Assembly: GCA_003427395.1 (NCBI GenBank)
Contig: BFEA01000192.1
Span: forward strand, 526,903 to 590,902
Length of the DNA stretch: 64,000 nt
Source: Chara braunii
Lineage: Eukaryota; Streptophyta; Charophyceae; Charales; Characeae
Direction: 5' to 3'
The notes beneath the pieces were generated by a model. It ran no database searches, was not told the DNA's origin, and saw nothing but the letters and a program-made list of their open reading frames with translations. A program made the translations under genes and the position numbers. This document shows positions 10,979-22,152 of the stretch, in pieces; within the stretch, counting starts at the first letter, position 1, and each line of letters begins with the position of its first letter.

Positions 10979-11482
10979 AAGGCGAAAATGCAAGTGATTT
11001 TAATGACTCCTTACAATTTTCTAAAATTAACAACAAAATCAAAATAGACTATATTTTTATACTATTATAAAACAAAAAGTACACTTTTCGTCAAATTTCT
11101 ATTATAAAAAACTCTTTGTTTTTTTATGAACATCAATTTTTATTATTTAAGCAATTTAGCATGTAACCTTGGTTCAATCACACACATGCACATACACAAA
11201 CTCACTCTTTATTCTCTTTCTTTAACTCCGTAATCCTTTTCTCTCACTATTTTCTTCTTATTTCCCCCCCCCCCCCTCCTCTTTTTCTTCAAACTCTTGC
11301 TCATATCAAATGCTTATATAAAAGAAACAATAAAAACAAGTTTATTAACAACAAAAACAATCATATAGAAAATTAAAAAACTAACTAACATATTTGAATG
11401 ATTATCTTTCGTTTGGATGTTGCAGATTCACAATTATTAAATACGATATATCATTACATATCTATTTCAAAATGCATACAAC
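10979..11482. other. AT-rich intergenic spacer in the Helitron
   Basis: AT-rich non-coding sequence between the two accessory ORFs, with a C-homopolymer at about 11263-11276 and several A/T runs. No promoter element can be distinguished from background composition. Confidence 0.4.
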
Positions 11483-11806
11483 ATGTCTTCAAACCATCAA
11501 AGTTGTCAATTGCTTCTCAAAATACTACATTCAGAAATTATTCAAACCATGGGACATCTTCAAAGATTATTAGAAATTCAAGAAGTGACAAAAATAGCAT
11601 ACACTCTCGATTCATATTTTCGACATATACAAACAAATATGCAACTTCATGATAACACTACACATACAAAAGATCAAGTATCGACCACAACTAATTCTTT
11701 AACAAATTACTTTCAACTTCCTCCAATAGAAAAATGGTGTTATGATCCGATTATGATACCTCTGATCCAATTCAGAGATTCATCGACTACGACTAGCAAT
11801 GACTAA
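11483..11806 (+). CDS. Helitron accessory ORF of unknown function (107 aa)
   Basis: Starts MSSNHQSCQLLLKILHSEII and reads 107 codons without a stop in AT-rich DNA. The first half (about residues 8-50) has a heptad-like pattern of Leu and Ile suggesting an amphipathic helix or short coiled coil. The C-terminal half is Thr- and Asn-rich and ends near FQLPPIEKWCYDPIMIPLIQ. No domain recognised. It lies between the 195-aa ORF and the Rep gene on the same strand. An overlapping frame from 11398 is shorter in unique content and looks spurious. Confidence 0.35.
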   Translation: MSSNHQSCQLLLKILHSEIIQTMGHLQRLLEIQEVTKIAYTLDSYFRHIQTNMQLHDNTTHTKDQVSTTTNSLTNYFQLPPIEKWCYDPIMIPLIQFRDSSTTTSND

Positions 11807-12474
11807 ATTTTTTATTGTTCTATTCAATATACATTTTTTCAATAAATACATTTTTTAATTATTTTTGTATTACTATTTTTTTTTTTTTTATGCAAATGTA
11901 TACATTTCAATCTTTTAATTTTTTTCTATATATGAACACTTATACACATTAACACATAAACATATAATATATTCAATTTTCAAATAAACACGTATATACA
12001 TAATATTTTTAATTAAAAAAAACTCTTTTTATTTTTTTACCTTTTTCTCTTCCTTTTATCAGACCTAAAACTTTTTGATTTTTACATTTTTATATTTTTT
12101 CAATCTTTATACGTTTCTAACTTCTTCCTTTTCTCTCTATCTCTTATCTTCCTTTTTTCCTGCTAATCATCAACAATTTATTATTTAATTTTATATATCA
12201 AACAACATTTAATTTATACTCATGTTCTTCTTTATTGTTTTCTTTATGTATATATATGATTGATTGATTTTTTTGCATGATATAATATGACAAATGCTCA
12301 AGAATTACCTCTGAGGTGAGTATCTACATATGTTCTTTTTAAAACATATTTGATTATATTTTAAAAATTATATTATTATTTACAATTTTCAACACTTTCT
12401 AAATAACACAAAATGAATACAATCAATCATAATTTATCAGATAATATTATAAGCAATTTAATAACAAAAAAAAG
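11807..12474. other. AT-rich non-coding spacer
   Basis: Homopolymer-rich A/T sequence with no sustained open frame, between the accessory ORFs and the Rep/helicase relic. Confidence 0.4.
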
Positions 12475-13732
12475 GAATATTTACAAAAACGTAGAGAAAT
12501 ATACCATTCACATATTGAAACAATAGACACAATAGAAAAACGTTTAAAAAAAAGACGTCAAACATATAATAATAATCAACATGAAAAACAAACACATTTG
12601 AAAAAAAAACGTCAAACATATCACAATAATAAACAACACTTTTGAAGAAAAAAAATGAATTAAATATCATAACAAAAATACACAACATTATGAAAAATAT
12701 GAAAATTCATTTCAACAAAAAAAAGAAGAAACACAAAAAAATAACCAAAAAGGAATTTCAATTAACCACACACGTTTAAAAACACTCGTCCGTCAACAAC
12801 CAAACGAAATTTCAATTAAACACACACGTTTGAAAACACTCGCAAGTCAACAACCATCTAATAATAAAGATTTCCTTTCAGGTTTTCAACCTATTACACA
12901 AGAGAAAAAACAACAAATTTATGATGAGATAATAAATTAATTAAATCCAACTTCTTTAGCTGAAGGACTATGTTGTGTATGTGACAAATTTGAACTACAA
13001 TCTGATTTATTCACTTATTTTATAGAAGATGATGAAACATTGCAACGTATGCAAACATGTTTATATTGTCCAGAGGAAAACTTACCAATAATTTTAAAAC
13101 AATACTATAATTGCTCAAATATATCACTAACATTCATAAATATCATGCTTTCAAAAGAAGACATCATAATCACTAACACAGATACCACATTTGATATATG
13201 CGCACATTACAACCTATCATAATTAAAAAAAAAAAATCAACCACGACTCCCAGAATTTGCCATTGCTAATCATTTTTTTATTGGTCGTTTACCATCAACA
13301 ATCCCTTCTCCAACATGGCCAGAAATAGTAATGACAAGTCTCATCAGTATATTAGCACAAACAAGAATTATGCAAGGCGGCTTACATCGTGCTATTCGTT
13401 CACATTTATTACTTTTTTAGGCTATTCAACGACCACCAGCAACTTTATTGCCACGCCAACTTAACACAGATGCAATTCACAGAATAATTTTAGCCGGACC
13501 TTTAACAAATGATCAATTTACACAAATAAAAAAATTACATGCTGTACGACATCATGCTGTTCTAAAATTACTTTCGTTTTATAAACGAAATAATTCTTTT
13601 TATAATGATATAAAACTCAATAAATCTGTACTTAACGAAATTCCAATACAAACTGATGACTTTATCCCTGCTTCAGTTATTGATCATATAAACGATGAAC
13701 ATACAACAAAAAATATAGACAATGAACAAGAC
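12475..13732 (+). pseudogene. Helitron Rep/helicase relic, N-terminal DUF6570-like region
   Basis: The translation begins with basic repeats (KRRQTYNNN, then KKKRQTYHNN) typical of Helitron protein N-termini. It continues through a cysteine pair (LCCVCDKF, about 12968) and the motif PEFAIANHFFIGRLPS (about 13250-13300), then RIILAGPLTNDQFTQIKKLH and LLSFYKRNNSFYNDIKLN, which match the pre-Rep DUF6570-type region of Helitron proteins. Frame changes and stops (TGA near 12643, TAA near 12938 and 13222, TAG near 13420) make it a pseudogene. The last codon before the junction is GAC (13730-13732), in frame with GCA at 41557. Residual ORFs at 13040-13222 and 13448-13732 are pieces of this gene. Confidence 0.8.
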
Positions 13733-14600
13733 GTTGTCGAGCGCATCGGTCCCGCACGGGGACCCTCCGGGCCGCGTCACGCAGGATTTGGCAGGACTTG
13801 TCGCAAAGAGCGTTTGTCGCTCCGGTAGAGTGCGTGAGCTGTACCTCTCGCGCGCCCCAAAGACAGGACAGGGTCACACGAGGCACCTCTTACCTCCACC
13901 TGCGGGAGCTGTCACCATCCCTTAGGTGGGCGTATCCTCGCCGAGCTACTGAACCACATGCGAAGGCTTTTCGTATGGTGGCCTAGCCGAGGGCGTTCCT
14001 CGTTCAATGTAGCATAGGGGTTACTCATGGTCGAACGCTCAAAGATTGAACCCGCACGCGAATAGACACTCTGAGGGGCTGAGGTCCCAAGCGCGACTCG
14101 ACGCAGGTCGACTAGGACGCATCACACACACCACGCGTTACGACACTCACATCTACCCACACGCAACACATAGAAACACGCAAAACAAACACCACAAACA
14201 ACACCACAACACAGCAACACTCCTAGTCCCTTCAGTATCCGACCCATAATTTTATGTTGCGAGAATCAGGTAGGTATCGCGCGCTGGACTTTCGTATAAG
14301 AGTCGTGCGAGCGCATGGCTTCCTCATATCGACCAACCATGCGGGCATACGCAAGCCTTCGCGTTAATGGGGTACTACGTAGTACTCGTAACCGTGCGGC
14401 CCATGACAGTCCCGAGGGTCGTTTTCGACACTCAAGTGTCGGCTGACAAGCGCGTTGAGGGGTTATCTTCTCAGCGCTAAACAACCGCCATGCGCGGTTG
14501 AAGACCACACCCTCTTCTGCACCCTGTACAGAGGGGTTGAGTAGATAGCTTCAGGGTTATCGTGGTAGCCAAATTCGAGGGGTTTGACTTTGACGGCTAC
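13733..14600 (-). mobile_element. Dispersed module A, inverted copy
   Basis: Reverse-complement match to 7796-8712 and 54660-55638: shared blocks include the GCGCATCGGTCC edge, the CACCTGCGGGAGCTGTCACC block (about 13899), the GAGGGCGTTCCTCGTTC block (about 13988) and, near 14400-14600, the CACACCCTCTTCTGCACCCT and GACTTTGACGGCTACCACG blocks. Non-coding; its outer edge forms the left boundary of the 27.8-kb block. Confidence 0.7.
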
Positions 14601-16047
14601 CACGAACTACAACGTCCAACCATGGAAAATTCAAAGGAGGAAGCAACTACAGATAGGGATAGGGGGTCACCTCCTTTCCTCTCCCTGCCTAGCCCATAGT
14701 CTGATAGCCTTCTCAGAGGGAAGGGGTAGGCCAACATGAAAGATGCGTGCGGACAATGCCCAAAATCAGGTCCATAGGCCTCCCGACGTTCGAGACGTTG
14801 GAGGCCCATACACGGGTCCCCACAGTCGACTACGGCTGATTCCCTGCCCACGCATAGTTTCACACTGTGGAAACTCGGGTCTACTAACCCTAACGCGCTT
14901 TAGCCCTCTTCGCTTGACCTATAACTTTCGAGCATGGAAACCGGCGGGTGCTGCGTGCATAGGTTAATATAAGACCGGACGGACGCAGTACCTGCGCATA
15001 CCGACCAACAATGCGGCCTCGCGTAAGCAGTCGTGATGTCGGCGCGTTATGTGATGCCCATACCCGAGTGGCCTCATTTGAGTCATGGGGTCGCTCTCTA
15101 TGCTCAGGCGTCGGCTGAAGTGCCTGCTAAGGGGAGCAACCCTTAAGTGAGCGCAAAAACCAGCTTGAGGGCCTTACCATCTTCTGCACCCTGAGGTGCC
15201 CCAAAGGTGCAGGGTAGGATGACCCCTAGGGCAGAAAGGGATTCAGAGCGGTGGTGGGTTGTCTGGCGCATCACCAACGACACGTTAATCCTTCGGCCCG
15301 TAACTTTATCGTTCCACCAAAATAAATTAAAACAAGAAAAAAACAAATAGGAGTACTTGATGTTGGCAGGGGAAAACATGAACGCCCCGACGGACCAAGT
15401 TGCTGGGGGACCGCCCCTCATCCTCGCAGCGCTTCTGTTTCCCCGGAACCGCATCGTGTGATCTAGTAGACTCAGCCTCCGTGCGGCGGGGGGTAACCCC
15501 TTCTGTGTTGGGCGTGGGACCTGGGACATTCTGGACAAGGACCTTGAATTCCCGGCCCGGGACTGATGTCCGACCAAATAAAATCATTGAGTAACGAAGG
15601 ACGTAGGCGTGCGGTCTCATAGCCCTGTGAGGGTTACCCGAGCATACGCCTACTCTGACTATTACATTATTAGGATGGGAAAAAAAAAACAATCTCGCTT
15701 AAACAAAAGGTTGTGGGGTAGTTCACTCTCACGACAGTTGTGTGGTTCGCCCATCTAAATCCAAACATAATCACTCGACAAGACTCAATCGAGATTCTCT
15801 CATACATACCTGCAGTCATACGCACAACATTTAAACAACACCACACACACTAAATGGGTCAACTTTTCAACCTTCTGCAACTCACACCCTGCCTTAAGCA
15901 CATAAACCCAACCATTTCCCCACCATTCCTCAACAAAAATACTCAGCCTTAAAAAAATGACAATTTAAAAAGAATCTGGGTGAAAACCCAAGAAAACATA
16001 AAACCCAGCAAGGGCCAATGCCTTAGGTTGAAAAGCACAAGAAACAG
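14601..16047. other. Gene-free mosaic of GC-rich repeat sequence
   Basis: No sustained coding region with a recognisable domain. The 14990-15130 stretch repeats in diverged form the theme of module A (pseudo-copies of the GTCGGCTGA and GCTCAGGCGTC segments). Open frames at 15143-15577 and 15327-15692 on the minus strand overlap each other and look accidental. 15700-16040 is ordinary non-coding sequence. Confidence 0.4.
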
Positions 16048-16560
16048 GAAAGTTGAGTCGTAGACCTACGAATCGGCAACCGACCTGTTAGCAGTGATAA
16101 CATAAGAGTGATCCTTTTGTAGAATCAGGCCGAACAAATCGAGCCTTCAATCGAATGTGAAAATCTGCACCACAGTACAGGTCAAAGAGAGCCACTACTA
16201 TGTACAAGCCAAGTGGAGAACGTGCTCCAACTCCTAGCCCAACTCCTCTATTAACCTCTTTTCCAGCCTCCCTTATTGGTACATAGCCACGGAGAATTTC
16301 AACAGCATCTCCCCTACTCAGGGTGGATTGCCAAGTTTTTCTAACTCCTCGAATTCTACAAAATTTCGGCACCTCTTCCCGTAGGAAAAATGTCCTTTTA
16401 GAATTTCTACAGGCCCAAAATTGACTAACTCTTTTAGATTTGTAGAAATTTCGGCAGCGCTTCCCGTAGGAACAGGGGGCTGCCAAGATTTATACAAAGC
16501 TGAAAACAGACAGACTAAGCAAAACTATACTTGGGACTAACTTCTGACACGTGCTTGGTA
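16048..16560 (-). repeat. Inverted copy of the 53050-53690 tail module
   Basis: Three degenerate units containing the reverse complement of GGGAAGCGCTGCCGAAATTTC occur at about 16293-16325, 16360-16395 and 16445-16478. At 16051-16105 lies the reverse complement of the TGTTATCACTGATAACAGG block seen at 53628. The order and orientation match 53050-53690 read backwards, so this is one terminal module of a mobile element in the opposite orientation. Confidence 0.65.
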
Positions 16561-17370
16561 AGTAGAACCAGAGATAGTCTGCACGACCTCTAGATGAGAT
16601 TGTTAGCTGACACTGATCCTAACTCCTAGCAGGGTCAGTCAACCCTCAACCCCTCAGGTTTTCGCCAAAGTACACTCCTTCGCTCCTCCGTTGCTAGCTG
16701 CTGGTCTCGACCCCGGGATCTGCATGCTGGTAGTTAAGTGTTGTAACCAATAGGGCGAAGCCGAAGTCTGAGCTTATCTTGCGCGAATCTCCATATTAGC
16801 AGTATCCTCAGCCGGCGCGGGCCTGCAGGAACGTACAGAGGACACCACTTTGGCTTATGGCCTGAGCTCATGGCCCCACGACGCCGTGTTTTGCTGCTTG
16901 GAGGGTAAGGCTTTGCTCTTGCTTGTCACGCATACCGCCTCGGCATGCTGTGGTCACGGCCTTGGTTCTCCTACCCTGCCGTATTCGTCGAAAGATCGCC
17001 CATTTATCGCCTTCGGGTCGGAAAGACCTCTGTTTTTTCTCATACATTACCCGGCCCGTGCCATCCTAGCTAAAGTTTGTCACGGCTTCTACTGCCGACA
17101 ACACACGGTTAAACCTAGTATCTGCGTGCCCCGCGCAGCGCGAACCCCGAACGCCACATGCCGTGAGTCAATCGGAGCCCTACTTCAGCAGTACTCTCAA
17201 TTGTAGAATTGTCAATGGATAATAGTTTTGTCAGTCCGTGCAAGGTTGGACCCTCGCGCAATGCTCTCTAAGATCCTAACTTACTCCTAGCTCTTACTAC
17301 CAAGCGGGGTTGTCGGTTTATACCGACCAACCATCTAGCTAGCCTAACGGGTGCCCTCTAGACGCATGCC

Positions 17371-17550
17371 CACACACTCTCTGATCCAATAAAAAATGCG
17401 AATGCCACTCCCAACCTTCAGGAGTTGGTTGTGGTCACTCAGAAAAGGGACACTCTCTCGGATATTGTTGAAGACGCATCTTCTGTGAGATGCAAAAATA
17501 CGCCCAAATACCTTTGTAAGGGTATTCGGGCCGACAGTTTTCCGGACCCT
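17371..17550 (+). repeat. Module C (CACACTCTCTGATCC to AATACC signature), foldback left arm
   Basis: The segment from CACACACTCTCTGATCC through TTCTGTGAGATGCAAAAATACG to the palindrome (AAATACC...GGGTATT, 17503-17524) occurs here, inverted at 18280-18460 in the other arm, and at 41398-41550 beside the Helitron junction. It is a shuffled building block shared by the foldback and the 27.8-kb block edge. Confidence 0.7.
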
Positions 17551-19061
17551 ATTAAGCGACGTCCCCGTCGCGTCGAACACTCAAAAGCTATAAGCAATCC
17601 AAATCCAAGCCGCTGACGAGGGAAATGACTAATCTGATTAGCCGGCTTGACTCCGTTTGAGGTATTTTATCAATCTACCCCCGTCACGGTGTTCCATTGT
17701 CAGGGTTTCAAGCTGGGTCTCCCACGTCCTGGCCTCAGATTTAGGGTATACTGTGTTCCGTACTACAGCGTACTACCCGCTCCCATGTAGTAGGTTGATA
17801 GTCCTTTCCCTTCGCTGTAGACATCTGCCGGTTCATCGTTGGGTGTCCTATTTAGTCATCGTCCCATTTACCATCATTTAAACCTTTGCTGCTGTGACTT
17901 TTTCATCCTTTTAAGGAAGTTCATTTACCATCTGCAAAGGTTTAAATGATGGTAAATGGGACGATGACTAAATAGGACACCCAACGACGAACCGACAGAC
18001 GTCTATAGCAAAGGGAGAGGACTATCAACCTACTACCTGGGAGCGGGTAGTACGCTGTAGTACGGAACACAGTATCCCCTAAATCCGAGGCCAGGACGTG
18101 GGAGACCCAGCTTGAAACCCTGACAATGGAACACCGTGACGGGGGTAGATTGATAAAATACCTCGAACGGAGTCAAGCCGGCTAATCGGATTGGTCATTT
18201 CCCTCGCCAGCGGCTTGGATTTGGATTGCTTATAGCTTTTGAGTGTTCGACGCGACGGGGACGTCGCTTAATAGGGTCCGAAAAACTGTCGGCCCGAATA
18301 CCCTTACAAGGGTATTTAGGCGTATTTTTGCATCTCACAGAAGATGCGTCTTCAACAACCAAGAGAGTGTCCGAGAGAGTGTCCCATTTCTGAGTGACCA
18401 CAACCAACTCCCGAAGGTTGGGAGTGACACTCCCATTTTTTATTGGATCAGAGAGTGTGTGGGCATGCGTCTAGAGGGCACGCGTTAGGCTAGCTAGATG
18501 GTTGGTTGGTATAAACCGATAATCCCGCTTTGTAGTAAGAGTTAGGAGTAAGTTAGGATCTTAGAGAGCATTGCGTGAGGGTCCAACCTCGCACGGACTG
18601 ACAAAGTTACTATCCATTGACAATTCTACAATTGAGAGTACGGCTGAAGGAGGGCTCCGTTTGACTCACGGCAGGTGGCGTTCGGGGGTCGCGCCGTGCG
18701 GGGCACGCAGATACTAGGTTTGACTGTATGTTGTCGGCAGTAGAAGCCATGGCAAACTTTAGCTAGGATGGCACGGGCCGGGTAATGTATGAGTAAAACC
18801 CGAGGTCTTTCCGACCCGAAGGCGATAAATGGGCAATCTTGAATACGGCAGGGTAGGAGAACCTTGGCCGTGACCAGAGCATGACGAGGCGGTATGCGGG
18901 ACAAGCAAGAGCAAAACCTTACCCTCCAAGCAGCAAAACACGGCATCGTGGGGCCATGAGCTCAGGCCATAAGCCAAAGTGGTGTCCTCGGTACGTTTCT
19001 GCAGGTCCGCGCCGGCTGAGGATACTGCTAATATGGAGATTCGCACAAGATAAGCTCATAC

Positions 19062-19135
19062 TTGGGCTTCGCCCTATTGGTTACAGCACTGCACTACCAA
19101 CATGCAGATCCCGGGCTCGAGACCAGCAGCGAGCA
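19062..19135 (+). other. tRNA-like (SINE head) sequence in the foldback arm
   Basis: TATTGGTTACAGCACTGCA is reminiscent of a tRNA D-arm and A-box. CTGCA...TGCAG (19086-19104) forms a 5-bp anticodon-like stem, and GGGCTCGAGACC resembles the B-box GGTTCGANNCC with one mismatch in the core. No acceptor stem pairs, so this is a tRNA-derived remnant rather than a tRNA gene. Inverted copies are at about 16690-16765 and 28250-28325. Confidence 0.4.
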
Positions 19136-19185
19136 GCGGAGGAACGAGGGAGTGTACTTTGGCGAAAACCAGAGGGGTTGAGGGT

Positions 19186-19460
19186 CCTCCGGGACTATCC
19201 CGCTAGGTTTTGCTGGGGAGTCTGACGGCGGGCCCAACAGGCAGGACCGAGGCTGGGTTCCGACGGTTTCCCCCCCCCCTATTCCGTTTTCCTAAAAATT
19301 TTCTAAGTTTTATTATTATTATCTTTATTTTTATTCCTATTCAATGATGCGGCCTGGTACCGGTTCCCGGGCGGGTCGTGAGACCCAAGAGCCTAGCTTA
19401 GTGGGTACACCTATGAACTATTGCAATACAAACCTGTGTTCGAATCCAGATAACCAAAAT
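19186..19460 (+). repeat. Dispersed repeat flank shared with 48940-49140
   Basis: GAGGGGTTGAGGGTCCTCC with GGGACTATCCCGCTAGGTTTTGCTGGGG, then a T/A-rich run, a GGTACCGGTTCC block and GTGGGTACACCTATGAAC match 48945-49130 in order and orientation. This looks like the 3' flank of one transposable element family; the foldback arm ends at its start. Confidence 0.6.
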
Positions 19461-21941
19461 AAAATTATTTTGATTACCCGACGCCCGTCGGGTCTATGTC
19501 GGTATTTCAAGGGCATGACTTTTACGCAAAAAAGAGGAAAGTGCATGTGCATGCCCGGGGTGCAGATCAGGTGCACCACCCATCGCATCGCTACTTGAGT
19601 GTGAGTATGCCCCTGGAGGCCCGCGGGATGGTGGACAAGGCTTGGGAGGCCGTGACCAAGAGGATACAGCGGACACCAACTTCGATCTACTCTCTGAGGC
19701 TTGGGTGTGGGCCTGCCCGGTTCCATTTTGCTGAGAGAGCTTTGTGTGTGGGCCTGCCCAGTCCATTTTTGAAGTGAGAGGTTAATGTGTGAGCGTGCCC
19801 ATTGAGGCCGGTAAGGTATGGGACCGGTTACATAGGTTTTTTGAGGTCCCAAAGGTACCGTTTTGTGTATGACCACTTGACGGCAGCCTCAGTTGTGTAG
19901 CCACGGGGTACGGAAATTCACTAATGCATATTTTATTTGTCTTTTTTATTTTTGGTGCTATTTTTTCTCGAATTGTAAAGCTTCGTTGACAAGAGTTTTG
20001 CACAGTTGTGGATAGTGTTGTGTGATCAGCGAAGTACCAATTTGCTGTTCCTATAGACGGCCAAGGCTTGTTCCATCTGAAGAGGTACAACAATGTGATC
20101 AGAACCATGCCCAGAACCTTGAACTGGCCCATCCCAAAACTGCATATTTTTACAGATTTGGGGTCGCAGTGTGACCACACCCGTAGGGACCACAAAAAGT
20201 GAGGGCCGCAGATAGTGAGTTGTGCCTGAGCTAGGACGGGTAAAGGGAAATGTGGTGGAGACCACAGGCTGTGGGCAGTTGTGCGCGCATAATAGCTCTA
20301 CATCTTGGCCTTCAAAGGTCCATTTTCCAACCAGTACCACCAAGATCTGCCCCAGGACCGCTTTGCCCAGGCTTCGCTGCGGTCCCACACCCTCCCACTC
20401 GTTGAGGCATGGGAATCATAACGGGAGAGCATGGGTTGCACGCCCCGGTGCCATCTGTTTTTTTGGGGCAGTCCGACTAGGCAGGTGAGTTGCTAACACA
20501 CTCTCTAGTGGCTTGCTGCCTATATTAATCACCGTTCTCTGAAGTGCTTGAGTTATCTGGCAGTTGGGGTCAAGCCGGGTTGCTGGTGAAGAGCACGACG
20601 ATGCCTGATGTGTGCGTAGGTAGTCACACTTGGGTATGGGAGCGAAAGACTAATCAAGCCATCTGGGGCAAAGAAACATCGTGCGGCTGTCCGATCTGTT
20701 TGCTGTGTTTCCCACTATCGGGCGCTGCGTTAGTGACGGACGCAGGAAGAAAAGGAAATGAACCAGGATGCAATACAGGGCAGGTGCATGCAGGAAAGGG
20801 AAGAATGCAGCGATGGAGGAGAGCGGCTATGGTGAGAGTGATTAACATGGTCAGTTCGTGGCTCAGCGGAAACCAAAGAGGGCAAAGATGGTAGGGAAGG
20901 ATTTTTTTGGGCAGGCGAATCCAAGTATGAAGTTAGACTTTTAAATTAGATAAGAGGTGGTGAGGTGGAAGGAAAAAAGATTGCGCGGAGAAATCGGGGG
21001 CCGAGAGTCATTGGAGTAGAAAACGCATATCTCCCTCGTTTTTCTACGGATTTCAGCGAAACAAAATACCAGATAGAGGTTTTGGATCATTCTGAGTTGA
21101 TTGGCTGCACCAGATTTTGAATCGGGGTGGTGGATTTGCTGATATGAGGGAAGGAGGCTGCGCAGGGGAGATAGAGTTCTGAAGTGGAGGTGCATGTTCT
21201 TATGTTCTAGTGGAAGATTCACTCTTATTATCTCCTTTGGTCGTTTTCTGTCATGCGATCCCGGTGGAGATCATCGTTGTCATCAAGTTCGTATTCGCCT
21301 TGTTTGATGCAACCCAGATGATGTCTGTTCGAACACGACATCGAGCTCGTCATGATCGCTATCATTACACACCACATCGTGTTGTTTGTTTTTGTGTTCG
21401 TCATCGCTAGCAAGGAGGGTGTGCTCATCTAAATGCCATGCGCGGTATCCCAAGAGGCGGCCCTTGTAATCGTCTTCAGTGTGTATCCACCCATGTTCGA
21501 GCACAACACCCATTTCTAGGTCAGGTGAGCAACTGGGAAGGTCGTGGTGTGGACAACGGGCGCAGCAATAGAATGTATTTGTCCGTATTTTAGCGGAAGG
21601 TACATTTTTAATTTTTTTCAATTTTTTTATTTTATTTTATTTTGACATGCTAGTGGGGACTGGAGCGAGGCCATTTCTGCTCCATGTGGTCTGTTTCTTG
21701 TTCCCTCTTCAAGCTTAGACTGCCCGTAATCAGGTCGCCGCTCATGGTTCTCATCTACGTCACGGTGGTAGCTGGTCGTTATTGTTAGATATTCGTTGGT
21801 TGCTGTTTTCTCCCTGCTAGTCGCCCCTTGTTAACGTAGTAATGCCTAACTCGATTGTGGTGGCCGTGATCCTAGGCTCGTAGGCAAACGCACTGCCTCT
21901 AGTTCCCATCCTCTGATTGTACCAGCAGGCACATGTATGCA

Positions 21942-21946
<5 letters not shown>
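19461..21946. other. Gene-free stretch, unrecognised open frames
   Basis: Several open frames of 110-150 codons exist on the minus strand (19418-19876, 19782-20195, 20026-20388), but none shows a motif, and they overlap in different frames. At 21000-21060 a CATATCTCCCTCGTTTTTC...GCGAAAC segment resembles the CTCG hairpin region at 5976-6766. Sequences around 21190-21320 and 22410-22560, on either side of the GA microsatellite, are weakly similar. Confidence 0.35.
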
Positions 21947-22033
<87 letters not shown>

Positions 22034-22081
22034 NNNNNNNNNNNNNNNNNNNNNNNNNNNNNNNNNNNNNNNNNNNNNNNN

Positions 22082-22147
<66 letters not shown>
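21947..22147. repeat. (GA)n microsatellite with assembly gap
   Basis: Uninterrupted GA dinucleotides at 21947-22033 and 22082-22147 flank 48 unknown bases (22034-22081). The true repeat length is unknown. Arg-Glu and Leu-Ser repeat ORFs across it are translation artefacts. Confidence 0.95.

Positions 22148-22152
<5 letters not shown>

Larger units (their letters stand above)
10346..13732 (+). mobile_element. Helitron, 5' part
   Basis: A sharply AT-rich segment between GC-rich neighbours. It carries an intact 195-codon ORF, a 107-codon ORF and the N-terminal part of a Helitron Rep/helicase protein, all on the plus strand. The coding frame stops at 13732 in mid-protein and resumes exactly at 41557. 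The canonical Helitron 5' TC terminus could not be placed, because the left edge at 10345 is itself a junction with another repeat. Confidence 0.75.
16640..19185. mobile_element. Large foldback (palindromic) element
   Basis: The left arm (16640-17889) and right arm (17934-19185) are near-perfect reverse complements, separated by only about 44 bp (17890-17933). Examples: GGCTTATGGCCTGAGCTCATG at 16853 against CATGAGCTCAGGCCATAAGCC at 18955, and AAATGATGGTAAATGGGACG at 17944 against its complement at 17861. Each arm is about 1.25 kb and would fold into a giant hairpin. The paired long frames inside (for example 17344-17580 and 18243-18488) are the same sequence on the two arms and not genes. 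The outer 730 bp of one arm recurs alone at 28197-28935. Confidence 0.85.

Noticed and set aside
17344-18488. Two conserved homologous small genes in inverse orientation
   Set aside because: They are the same sequence on the two arms of the foldback palindrome, with no protein motif.
19418-20388. Overlapping minus-strand frames of 110-152 codons
   Set aside because: They overlap in different frames and show no recognisable motif; protein-coding status cannot be supported.
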